Shown here: piece after piece, positions 1 to 6,682 of the stretch
Numbering within the stretch: position 1 is the stretch's first letter
Layout: each line of letters begins with the position of its first letter
From: Hyphomicrobiales bacterium
GTDB taxonomy: Bacteria; Pseudomonadota; Alphaproteobacteria; Rhizobiales; Aestuariivirgaceae
Reading direction: 5' to 3'
NCBI GenBank assembly: GCA_013002595.1
Contig: JABDJG010000335.1
Coordinates: 1-9,140, forward strand
DNA: 9,140 nt
Notes under the pieces: model-generated
The model's database searches: none
Told to the model about the DNA's origin: nothing
Seen by the model: only the letters and a program-made list of their open reading frames with translations
Translations under genes and position numbers: made by a program

Positions 1-538
1 CTGTAACCGCGTCGATCCAGGCTCGCCGCACGCCATCTGCCGCACCGACGATATCGAGCGCCGACATGTAGCGTGCCCGTTCGGCCTGGTTCCTGGCAAT
101 CTCGGTGCGTGGCCCGATGGTGAACAATGACAACACACTGAACAGGAATTGCCGCTCAACTTCCAGGATACCGCCACCTGCGAGCCGTCCTATGGAAAAC
201 ACCGGGTTCTTCATGCGCCCGGCCTGGGCAACGTCGGCCTGAGCGATGCCGATTTTGACCAGGCTGGCCTGAATGGCAGGATTGCGCAGGAAAGCGATCT
301 GCGTTGCGCTGTCTATTGTTAACGGCTTGGCCAGAAGGCGCTGGGCAGTGCTCTCGGCCTGTTCCCGCGAAGCCTCATCGCGTTGCCAGGAAACCGAGTG
401 CCTTGTCCGCTCTTCGACAAGCCCGTTGACGTCAGTCAGCGCCCCATCGACCTTTAGTGTTGAACATGCGGACAGAACCAGCACGGAACACCCAAGTACC
501 CCGAGCCGTGTTGCGGCCCTCAAAGATTTGTCATTCAT
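1..538 (-). CDS. TolC-family outer-membrane efflux lipoprotein, N-terminal part (partial at left edge)
   Basis: The reading frame is open from an ATG at 538 to the window edge, giving 179 codons without a stop. The N-terminus has a basic start, a hydrophobic stretch and a lipobox L-S-A-C with the lipidated cysteine at residue 25, so an outer-membrane lipoprotein is likely. The following part has the helical pattern of TolC/OEP proteins, including a segment reading FLRNPAIQASLVKIGIAQAD and then QAGRMKNPVFS. These proteins form the outer-membrane channel of tripartite efflux pumps or sit in metal-resistance operons. GAGGGG lies a few bases upstream of the ATG. It is the third gene of a minus-strand run, 22 bases after a small exported protein. 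The family is clear. The substrate is not; copper is inferred only from the His/Cys-rich gene two positions upstream. The C-terminal half is outside the window. Confidence 0.85.
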   Translation of the reverse strand, partial: MNDKSLRAATRLGVLGCSVLVLSACSTLKVDGALTDVNGLVEERTRHSVSWQRDEASREQAESTAQRLLAKPLTIDSATQIAFLRNPAIQASLVKIGIAQADVAQAGRMKNPVFSIGRLAGGGILEVERQFLFSVLSLFTIGPRTEIARNQAERARYMSALDIVGAADGVRRAWIDAVT

Positions 539-560
539 TTTGTTCCCCTCTGCCCCGCCG

Positions 561-845
561 CTACTTGCGCTTACGCTTGCGAATGGGTTCATCGACCCCG
601 CGCAGTTGACCAAGCGGGCCGCCGATTTCCTCAGCCCGGTCGTTCAGTTCGCGCCAGTTTTCAGGCCGCTCCATGATCGCCGAAGGCCGGTAATGGTTCA
701 TGATTGGATGGTAGTGGGTTCGCGTAACGGGTGCGTAGGGATCGGTTGGGTCCCCGGCACCAGTTTCGTGCGCTAACAGTGAAATGGGTGCCAATCCGGC
801 AAAGCCCAGGACCATGACGGCAAGAATTGGCCGTGTCAGATACAT
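561..845 (-). CDS. Small exported protein of unknown function
   Basis: A 94-residue protein. Residues 1-25 form a signal peptide (basic Arg5, hydrophobic core, then SLLA), with predicted cleavage after Ala25 so that the mature chain begins His-Glu-Thr-Gly. The mature part is polar, with a His/Tyr-rich section (THYHPIMNHYRP, about residues 43-54), a segment RPENWRELNDRAEEIGG, and a basic tail ending RKRKRK. I chose the ATG at 845 because GGAG lies 7 bases upstream; an in-frame TTG at 860 would overlap that site. It sits 75 bases after the His/Cys-rich gene and 22 bases before the TolC-like gene, so an operon is likely. I do not recognise a named family. A periplasmic accessory role in metal handling is inferred from the neighbours and the histidines. 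Confidence 0.7.
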   Translation of the reverse strand: MYLTRPILAVMVLGFAGLAPISLLAHETGAGDPTDPYAPVTRTHYHPIMNHYRPSAIMERPENWRELNDRAEEIGGPLGQLRGVDEPIRKRKRK

Positions 846-852
846 TTGATTG

Positions 853-856
853 CTCC
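853..856 (-). promoter_or_regulatory. Ribosome binding site deciding the start of the small exported protein
   Basis: GGAG on the minus strand, 7 bases before the ATG at 845. It lies inside the longer version that would start at TTG 860, which argues for the shorter protein. Confidence 0.6.
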
Positions 857-920
857 ACAATCTGATTGTTTTTCTTTGCTGCCGCGGCGGACCGCAGGCG
901 CACTTCGAGTCTTGAAAAAA

Positions 921-1304
921 TCAGATGGTGGTATTGGGAGGAGGGTTGGGGGAGGCTTGTTCGACAGCCGTCAAAGCCGCTATCTTTTTGTCGCTGAACG
1001 ACCTGACCAATTGTGAACCGAGCGGACAGGTCATGATCTGGGCATCGACCGTGCAGGTGCTGCCGCAGCAGTCCATGCTGGCCATGTCCGGTTCCGTAGA
1101 GCTGTGTTCAGCGCCGATATTACCAGCTTGTTCAGAACCGCTGGCCAGGCCGGCTGCATGGAAGTGATCCCCATGCTGATGGGCGGACGCCGGATGGGCA
1201 TGTGCGCCATGATCGCCACTGCCCGTATGGGCAAACAGCATCGACGTCTGGGTAAAGACCCACACAGTCATAGCGATGATGCTGATTATCTTCCTGACGA
1301 GCAT
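921..1304 (-). CDS. His/Cys-rich exported small protein, probable metal-binding (CopL-like in style)
   Basis: A 127-residue protein with a signal peptide (MLVRKI, hydrophobic core, then SMLFA) and predicted cleavage after Ala25, giving a mature start of His-Thr-Gly-Ser-Gly-Asp. Residues 26-49 contain eight histidines (26, 32, 35, 37, 42, 44, 47, 49). A second cluster reads MDCCGSTCT, with Cys79, Cys80 and Cys84, followed by Cys93. This His-rich plus Cys-Cys-x3-Cys arrangement fits a soft-metal binder and recalls the CopL/DUF2946 group found in copper-resistance loci, but the similarity is one of composition rather than a secure family match. The start is the first ATG; no strong Shine-Dalgarno is visible before it. 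It is the first gene of the minus-strand run leading to the TolC-like lipoprotein. The C-terminus is proline-rich (SPNPPPNTT). Confidence 0.75.
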   Translation of the reverse strand: MLVRKIISIIAMTVWVFTQTSMLFAHTGSGDHGAHAHPASAHQHGDHFHAAGLASGSEQAGNIGAEHSSTEPDMASMDCCGSTCTVDAQIMTCPLGSQLVRSFSDKKIAALTAVEQASPNPPPNTTI

Positions 1305-1333
1305 GAAGTTGCGAATAACCCGTTTCGGTTGAG

Positions 1334-1358
1334 TTGTAAATGGAGGCTTACATTACAA
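1334..1358. promoter_or_regulatory. Palindromic operator candidate between divergent genes
   Basis: TTGTAA at 1334-1339 is mirrored by TTACAA at 1353-1358, with two more symmetric pairs (AG/CT) around a centre at 1346. Nested inside, TGTAA (1335-1339) faces TTACA (1348-1352), so TTACA occurs twice in tandem. The site is about 30 bases upstream of the His/Cys-rich gene and about 175 bases upstream of the methyltransferase, in locally AT-rich DNA. It could bind a dimeric regulator. I cannot name which, and no clear -10/-35 pair was found around it. Confidence 0.35.
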
Positions 1359-1531
1359 ACTTTTAATAGAAGGTAATCGCCCGCACTGCCACTAGATTCC
1401 GGCAAGTCTCATCATATCCGCGATCGGTGCAATCGGCCCTCGCTGACCGCATTGAAAGCGGCGGTTTTTGGCATTAAGCTGGGCGAGGTGGCCATCGTCC
1501 AGCCGAAATATTGAATGGACCCGTCAGACAC

Positions 1532-2176
1532 ATGTCACAAAAACTTGAAGGTTGGCTTGATGCCGTATACGAGACCGGGGGCGACCGCGGCCAGCTCGAC
1601 GGACTTTATGACGAATGGGTCCGGACCTATGATCAGGACCTGTGGGCCTCGGGAAATCCCTATATTGCGCTGATGACAGGCATGGTCGGCCGCCATGTGC
1701 CGGACACCGGCGCGCGCATCCTCGATGGCGGCTGTGGCAGTGGCAACATGGGGCAGCTGCTGCATCAGTTCGGTTACACCTACATCGTCGGCATCGATGC
1801 ATCTGACGGCATGCTGGCTGCGGCAAAGGCCAAGGGCTGTTATGTCGAGGTGCACAAGTTGTTGCTGGGCGCCAGCATCGGCCTGCCGGCCGGCAGTTTT
1901 GATGCGATTACCGCTGCCGGCGTTCTCACCCACGGCCATGCACCACCTGAATCACTGGACGGTCTGCTGGAGGTTGCCAAACCGGGCGCGCCGATCATCT
2001 TTTCGATCTCAGAGCCGGCCGTCGAAGCGGGCGGATTCGGTGACAAGATGACCGCGCTGGAAGAATCGGGCGCCTGGACACTCATTGATCAGACGGAACC
2101 GTTCCGCACCTATCCGTTCTCGGATGAGTATGCCGACCTGCGCCATTGGATCAGCGTTTACCGGAAAGCCGGCTAA
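1532..2176 (+). CDS. Class I SAM-dependent methyltransferase
   Basis: A 214-residue cytosolic protein with the Rossmann-type methyltransferase core. Motif I ILDGGCGSG is at about residues 63-71. The acidic residue closing strand 2 lies in VGIDAS (Asp89). A motif reading LPAGSFDAITAAGVLTHGH (118-136) follows, with a later strand PGAPIIFSISEP. The N-terminal LYDEWVRTYDQDL resembles the METTL27/WBSCR27-like group of small methyltransferases; the methylated substrate is unknown. I chose the ATG at 1532. A TTG at 1511 would add seven residues but lacks a better ribosome site. No strong Shine-Dalgarno is visible for either. It stands alone on the plus strand and converges with the alpha/beta hydrolase gene. 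The family is sure; the function is open. Confidence 0.85.
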   Translation: MSQKLEGWLDAVYETGGDRGQLDGLYDEWVRTYDQDLWASGNPYIALMTGMVGRHVPDTGARILDGGCGSGNMGQLLHQFGYTYIVGIDASDGMLAAAKAKGCYVEVHKLLLGASIGLPAGSFDAITAAGVLTHGHAPPESLDGLLEVAKPGAPIIFSISEPAVEAGGFGDKMTALEESGAWTLIDQTEPFRTYPFSDEYADLRHWISVYRKAG

Positions 2177-2205
2177 CGCCGTGCCCCGGGATCTTCTCGC
2201 CAATG

Positions 2206-2222
2206 CGGGCAGCCCGTGCCCG
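2206..2222. terminator. Short hairpin between convergent genes, weak terminator candidate
   Basis: CGGGCA (2206-2211) pairs with TGCCCG (2217-2222) around a five-base loop, 30 bases past the methyltransferase stop and 60 bases past the hydrolase stop on the other strand. No T-run follows on either strand, so intrinsic termination is doubtful. Confidence 0.2.
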
Positions 2223-2281
2223 GATTGTTGTCGAGCGCCATCGCCATTGTCGAGGCCGGTGCCGATTGACCGCAATTGATC

Positions 2282-3142
2282 CTACTTCAGATTGAACGAC
2301 AGAAACGTCAGTATCCGTTGCTCATATTCCGCCGGGTCGAAAAGGTGAAAATCCTGATGCCGCGCGCCCGGTACGGTCCAGAAGGTTTTGGGTTCACGCG
2401 CATTTGCAAAGAGAGTTTTGGCGTTGGCAATGGTCGTCCGCCGGTCGTTTTCGCCGGTCACAATCAGCACCGGCGCCTCCAGCTGCTGTATCTTGCCCGA
2501 CGGCGATAAGGCATCCGGTTCGAACCCAAGCCGCCATGAAACCTGCCACAACAACAAGGGCGCCATATAATGGCCAGCCCGGTCCAGCCTGATCGCCAGC
2601 CTGTTTTCGAGTGCCTCGCGCAACGTGGAATAGACGGCCTCGAGCACATAGGCATCGGCCTTGGCGCGTTGTGCGGCGAATATCGCTGCCGCGCCGCCCA
2701 GCGATTGCCCGATGACGGCCAATTTCTTGTCCGGCCAGGCCTGGCGCGCATATGTCGTTGCGGCCACCACGCTATCGGCTTCCTGATACCCGAATGTGAT
2801 TTTCTCGCCATCGCTCTCGCCGTGCGCAGCCAGATCGATCATCAGCACCGCATAGCCTGCCCGGGACAGAAACCGCGCCCGTTCGACAAGAGATCGCCGG
2901 TCGGACCTGATGCCGTGCAACAGCAACACCGCGCCGCGATTTGGATGAACGTCGATAGCCCAACCTTTGACACCGCGCTGATTTGCATCAACCAGGGTGA
3001 TCTCGCGTACCGGCAGATCGGCTGGCGGTGCAATCACTGTTGCATCAAGCCGTTTGGTCGCCTGGCTGCCCAAATAGAACAAGCCGACCGCAACCACGAT
3101 CAGGCACAGCAAAAACAGTGTTGCAGCAGTTTGCACCCGCAT
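2282..3142 (-). CDS. Membrane-anchored alpha/beta hydrolase
   Basis: A 286-residue protein. A single hydrophobic segment at about residues 6-26 (TAATLFLLCLIVVAVGLFYL) should anchor it in the inner membrane with the catalytic domain outside the cytoplasm. The fold signature is complete: HGIRSDRRS oxyanion region (His76), nucleophile elbow GQSLGG with Ser147, acidic residue Asp233 in GENDRRT, and catalytic His262 in GARHQDF. This fits a serine hydrolase (esterase, thioesterase or peptidase-like); the substrate cannot be read from sequence. I chose the ATG at 3142. A TTG at 3178 would add 12 residues and overlap the stop of the upstream enolase-type gene as TTGA, so coupled translation from there is possible. 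The upstream gene ends 32 bases before the ATG, suggesting one transcript. Confidence 0.85.
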   Translation of the reverse strand: MRVQTAATLFLLCLIVVAVGLFYLGSQATKRLDATVIAPPADLPVREITLVDANQRGVKGWAIDVHPNRGAVLLLHGIRSDRRSLVERARFLSRAGYAVLMIDLAAHGESDGEKITFGYQEADSVVAATTYARQAWPDKKLAVIGQSLGGAAAIFAAQRAKADAYVLEAVYSTLREALENRLAIRLDRAGHYMAPLLLWQVSWRLGFEPDALSPSGKIQQLEAPVLIVTGENDRRTTIANAKTLFANAREPKTFWTVPGARHQDFHLFDPAEYEQRILTFLSFNLK

Positions 3143-3174
3143 CTCAAGAACCCCAACAGTCCCAAGGCCTGATT

Positions 3175-4284
3175 TCAATCACTTGTCCGGTACCGTTCCA
3201 TCTTGGCCATATCGAACTCGATGCCGAGACCCGGCTGTTCCGGCAGTGCGAAATGGCCATCTTGCGGCAATTGCCGGCCGCTGCAGACCTCATCGACGTC
3301 TTCAGCAAATTCGGGGAAGAATTCGACCGGCAGCAGGTTGGGGATACCTGCTGCGGCATTGATGGTTGCTGCAAGACCGAGCGCCATGCTGTTGAAATTG
3401 TGCGGAGAAATCAGGATCTGGTGCGGTTCGGCCATCGCCGCAATTTCGCGCAGCTCCAGAATACCGCCGCAGGCACACACATCCGGGTTGACCATTCCCG
3501 TGGCCTGGACGTCGAACAGCGGCGCAAATTCTCGTTTGGTCGCCAGCGTCTCGCCGGTGATCAGCGGCTGGCGCACCTGATCGCGCAACCGGCGGATGAC
3601 AGCCGGGTTGCTCGGCGGGATCGCATCTTCAACCCAGAACAGATCAAACGGCTCCATCAACCGGCACAGCTCGCGCGCCTGATCGGGCAAAGCATGCCGC
3701 CACAGGTCAACCGCCAGCTTGATGTCCGGCCCGATTGCCGCGCGCATGACCTGCAGTTTTTCGATACCTTCAGCAACGCTTTCGCTGGCCTGGAACGGAT
3801 AGAACTTCAGCATGGTGAAGCCGGCCTCGACGTGCTCCAGCGCCTTGGCGGCCAGCTGATCGGCGGTCTTTCGCTGCGGGCTCCAGAAATTGGCATAGGC
3901 CGGCAAAGTTTCATGGCAGCTCCCGCCGAGGAGCTTATAGACGGGCATGTCCAGCGACCGGCCAAGCGCATCCCACAAGGCGATTTCGATACCGCTCGAG
4001 GCACAGAACACATCGATGCCGACGCGCTGTTCGCCAAAGCGGTTGTAGATCCGGTGATTGAACGCCTTGATTGCCGAAACGTCAGTGCCGATCAGCTGTT
4101 CGGCCATCGCGGCAATCAGTTCGACAAGGCTCTTTTCGCGTCCGCGCAGCGTATAGGCCTCACCCCAGCCGGCAACGCGCGACGTGGTTTCGACACGGAT
4201 AAACACATGCGGCTGTTTGGGGCACCAGGCCTCGGGCCGCGGATCGCCGGGCAGGAAGTAGGTCGTGATATTTGCAATTTTCAT
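3175..4284 (-). CDS. Enolase-superfamily enzyme, mandelate racemase/muconate lactonizing type (probable acid-sugar dehydratase or racemase)
   Basis: A 369-residue protein of normal length for the family, with an N-terminal capping domain and a C-terminal barrel. Metal ligands are Asp193 (AVDLWRH), Glu219 (FWVEDA) and Glu245 (LITGETLATK). The catalytic dyad is Asp268 (NPDV) with His295 (ISPHNF), at almost the spacing of Asp270-His297 in mandelate racemase. Lys160 in LKFYPF occupies the lysine-motif strand, but the second lysine of the KxK pair is Tyr162. Glu321 (LLPVEFFPE) may be the carboxylate-side acid. The family abstracts a proton alpha to a carboxylate; sugar-acid dehydration is the commonest outcome in this subgroup. 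I chose the ATG at 4284 (MKIANITTYF), the typical family start; a longer frame from 4344 adds 20 unlike residues. GGATGG lies upstream. It diverges from the oxygenase gene. Confidence 0.9.
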   Translation of the reverse strand: MKIANITTYFLPGDPRPEAWCPKQPHVFIRVETTSRVAGWGEAYTLRGREKSLVELIAAMAEQLIGTDVSAIKAFNHRIYNRFGEQRVGIDVFCASSGIEIALWDALGRSLDMPVYKLLGGSCHETLPAYANFWSPQRKTADQLAAKALEHVEAGFTMLKFYPFQASESVAEGIEKLQVMRAAIGPDIKLAVDLWRHALPDQARELCRLMEPFDLFWVEDAIPPSNPAVIRRLRDQVRQPLITGETLATKREFAPLFDVQATGMVNPDVCACGGILELREIAAMAEPHQILISPHNFNSMALGLAATINAAAGIPNLLPVEFFPEFAEDVDEVCSGRQLPQDGHFALPEQPGLGIEFDMAKMERYRTSD

Positions 4285-4300
4285 ATGCCATCCAATTGCA
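4273..4300 (-). promoter_or_regulatory. Inverted repeat enclosing the start codon of the enolase-type gene
   Basis: TGCAATT and AATTGCA form a perfect 7-bp inverted repeat. On the minus-strand RNA the 14-base loop holds GGATGG and the ATG at 4284. A third copy of the word, CTGCAATT at 4411-4418, lies near the start of the divergent oxygenase gene. This could be an RNA hairpin presenting the start site or a set of operator half-sites shared by the two divergent genes. Confidence 0.3.
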
Positions 4301-4433
4301 GAAGTTACGCTGCCTCTCCCTGTCCGCGGGGGCGGGGATTTCAACCTGCAAGTCTCTATTGCTCCGTGCCAATCGTCAATCTACGATCCGGCATGAAACT
4401 GGAAGAATCGCTGCAATTCGAGAGTTGAATGTG

Positions 4434-5276
4434 ATGGATGCACGCGCGTTCATAGATCTTGACCAATATCCCATCGCCGAGCCGGCGACGGCGGCTTGCG
4501 AGCAGCTTGTGTCATCGGTTCGCAGCAAACTGGCACAAGATGGCTGCGCCGTCTTGAGCGGCTTCATCCGCGCCGACCGCATCGATGAATTGATCACCGA
4601 AGCGGATCAGGTCGCGCCCCAGGGCCACCGCTCGTTCAACCGCACCAATGTCTATTTCACCAGGGACGATCCCGGCCTGCCCGAAAGCCATCCCATGCGC
4701 CGTTTCTACGACCGGTCCAATTCGTTCGTGCCGGCTGACAACTTCGGCGCGGGCAGCATCCTGCGCATGATCTACGAGTGGCCGGCGTTTCCCGCCTTCA
4801 TCCAGGCAGCGCTCGGCGAGGAAAAATTCTACCGCTATGCTGATCCCCTGGCCGATGTCATCGTCAATGTGGTGGAGGAGGGCGGCGGCTTTCCCTGGCA
4901 TTTCGACACCAACAACTACACCGTGACGCTGGCGATCCAGAACGGTGAGCAGGGCGGCGAGTTCGAGTACTGTCCCGGCCTGCGAACGTCTACAGACGAG
5001 AACTATGATGGGGTTCAAGCCGTGCTTGATGGCCACAGTGACGCGGTCAAGACGTTGCACCTTCAGCCCGGCGACCTGCAGATCTTCAAGGGCCGCTATG
5101 CGCTGCACCGGGTCAGCCCGGTCAAAGGCGCCCGCAAGCGCTATGTCGGCATCTTCTCGTTCGTTGAAGAACCCGGCATGGTCGGCAGCCCCGAGCGCAC
5201 CCGCCAGCTCTATGGCCGGGTCCTGCCCATCCACCTGGAGCGCGCCGGCCTGAGAGCCGATGCGCTGATCGATTAG
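4434..5276 (+). CDS. Non-haem Fe(II)/2-oxoglutarate-type oxygenase, BesD/HalD-like family, HxD (hydroxylase) version
   Basis: A 280-residue cytosolic protein. The core reads GFPWHFDTNNYTVTLAIQ, giving iron ligands His156 and Asp158. The distal ligand is His225 in RYALHRVSPV, and Arg234 or Arg236 (GARKRY) should bind the 2-oxoglutarate carboxylate. The WHF-x-TNNYTVTLAIQ block, the LQPGDLQIFKG strand and the 69-residue His-to-His spacing resemble the BesD/HalD radical amino-acid halogenases (BesD His137/His204, with Gly139 in place of Asp). Here Asp is present, so hydroxylation rather than chlorination is expected. A free amino acid such as a basic one is a plausible substrate by family, not shown here. 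I chose the ATG at 4434 with GAGAG upstream; GTG 4431 is equally in frame, and a longer frame from 4272 is unlikely. It overlaps the amidase stop by four bases. Confidence 0.85.
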   Translation: MDARAFIDLDQYPIAEPATAACEQLVSSVRSKLAQDGCAVLSGFIRADRIDELITEADQVAPQGHRSFNRTNVYFTRDDPGLPESHPMRRFYDRSNSFVPADNFGAGSILRMIYEWPAFPAFIQAALGEEKFYRYADPLADVIVNVVEEGGGFPWHFDTNNYTVTLAIQNGEQGGEFEYCPGLRTSTDENYDGVQAVLDGHSDAVKTLHLQPGDLQIFKGRYALHRVSPVKGARKRYVGIFSFVEEPGMVGSPERTRQLYGRVLPIHLERAGLRADALID

Positions 5277-6676
5277 AGCGCTCGGGGGTCAACCGGACCG
5301 GCCATCGGATTGGCCGCTGCGATCACATCACCGGCATTGAGCAGCGTGTCTTCGCGGTAGCGCCCGCCCACCAGCTGGACACCGACCGGAACGTTCTGAA
5401 CGGTCATGCCGGTCGCCACTGCCAGGCCCGGCAGACCCATCAGCGGCAGGCCGACCTGGGTGAGTTGGGCCTCAATGACCCTCTCGAAGGCTTCAGGTGA
5501 CGCTACATCGAGGAGGTCCGGAAACGGCAATTCGCCCGAAATCGGGCAGATCAGCACAGGATATTGCTCGAAGAACAACTGCCATTCGCGCAAAAGGGTG
5601 GCCCGGCGCTGCAGGGCATCGAGCATGTCGTTGAGGTCCGGCTCATTGCACAGGCGCACCATCTGCGAATAGACAAAGCTGGCATCGGGATCATCTTCGC
5701 TTTCAACCGCCGCTGCGCCGGTGCGGCGGAACTCGGCGAGCCACAACGTCGCCTGCAGCCGGGCCGGTTCGCGGAACGGCGGGCACTCGACCTCTTCGAC
5801 CGTCCAACCGGCCTCTTCAAGGTCGCGGGCAGCCTTGCTCAGGCAAGCAGTGACCGTGCCGTCGACCTTCAGGCCTTCCGGCGCGATTGTCAGTGCGGCC
5901 CGCTTGGGCTGGGCCGGCAGTTCGAGCGGCACCGGCGTCCACCACGGGTCGCGCTGATCCTCACCGCACAAAACCTCATAGCCGAGCCGGGTGTCCGCCA
6001 TCGTGCGGGCAATCGGTCCGGAGACCGCCATCAGCTGCGCCCCGATATGCCGGTCTGGTGCTGTAAAGTTGACCGCCGGTATCCGGCCGAGCGTCGGGCG
6101 CAATCCGTGCAGGCCGCAGGCATAGGCCGGATAGCGGATCGAGCCGCCGATATCGGTGCCGTGGCCGATGGCGCCGATGCCGGCCGCCGTGGCCGCCGCC
6201 GCACCGCCCGATGAGCCGCCCGGCGTGATGGCCGGATTGTGCGGATTGAGCGTATGGCCGTGCAGCGAGTTGCGGGCGAACCAGCGCAGGCTGAACGCCG
6301 GTGTGTTGGTGCGCCCGATGATAATGGCGCCGGCATTGCGGAAGTTGCTCACCACCGGGCTGTCGTGCTCGGCGATCAGATCCTTTTGAATGCGCAAACC
6401 GTTGGTTGAGGCAAAGCCGACCTGGTCGGTATTGACCTTGATGGTCACCGGCACGCCGGCCATCGCCCCGGCATCGCCGCCGCCAGCGATTTTCTGATCA
6501 ACCGCATCGGCCGCCGCCAGCGCCTCATCCGGCAACTCCTGCACGACAGCGTTGATCGCCGGATTGACGTCCGCAAGCCGCGCCAGCGCACTCATCGTCA
6601 CCTCGCGTGCCGAGACCTCTTTGCCGCGCACCATCCGCGCAATATCAACAGCAGTCTTTCGCCACAAATCAGACAT
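5273..6676 (-). CDS. Amidase-signature family hydrolase
   Basis: A 467-residue protein, normal for the family. The Ser-cisSer-Lys triad is complete: Lys80 in VPVTIKVN, cis-Ser155 in PGGSSGGA and nucleophile Ser179 in DIGGSIRYPA. The spacings (75 and 24 residues) equal those of mammalian FAAH (Lys142/Ser217/Ser241). The C-terminal GLPLMGLPGLAVATG and NVPVGVQLVGG blocks are also typical. Members hydrolyse carboxylic amides; the substrate is not readable here. It is not obviously GatA, since no gatC/gatB neighbours are present. The ATG at 6676 has GAGGG six bases upstream; a TTG at 6679 is adjacent. No signal peptide is seen, so it is cytosolic. It is transcribed toward the oxygenase gene, and the stop codons interlock. 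A REP-like repeat lies about 90 bases upstream of its start. Confidence 0.9.
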   Translation of the reverse strand: MSDLWRKTAVDIARMVRGKEVSAREVTMSALARLADVNPAINAVVQELPDEALAAADAVDQKIAGGGDAGAMAGVPVTIKVNTDQVGFASTNGLRIQKDLIAEHDSPVVSNFRNAGAIIIGRTNTPAFSLRWFARNSLHGHTLNPHNPAITPGGSSGGAAAATAAGIGAIGHGTDIGGSIRYPAYACGLHGLRPTLGRIPAVNFTAPDRHIGAQLMAVSGPIARTMADTRLGYEVLCGEDQRDPWWTPVPLELPAQPKRAALTIAPEGLKVDGTVTACLSKAARDLEEAGWTVEEVECPPFREPARLQATLWLAEFRRTGAAAVESEDDPDASFVYSQMVRLCNEPDLNDMLDALQRRATLLREWQLFFEQYPVLICPISGELPFPDLLDVASPEAFERVIEAQLTQVGLPLMGLPGLAVATGMTVQNVPVGVQLVGGRYREDTLLNAGDVIAAANPMAGPVDPRAL

Positions 6677-6682
6677 CAAGAT

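Noticed and set aside
561..903. The 80-residue minus-strand open frame at 661-903
   Set aside because: It overlaps the small exported protein gene in another frame, has no ribosome site or family pattern, and is best explained as a shadow.
860..919. Inverted repeat ATCTGATT/AATCAGAT between the two small exported genes as a terminator
   Set aside because: The arms (860-867 and 919-926) are 51 bases apart, not followed by a T-run after the second arm in the minus-strand direction, and lie within a likely operon.
3028..4428. A 466-codon open frame on the plus strand
   Set aside because: It is antisense to the enolase-type gene and part of the hydrolase gene, whose catalytic motifs are intact. 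Its own translation is rich in Arg, Gln and Cys without any recognisable domain.
4512..5234. A 240-codon open frame on the minus strand
   Set aside because: It lies wholly inside the oxygenase gene on the opposite strand. The oxygenase has a full set of iron ligands, and the antisense translation shows no family pattern.
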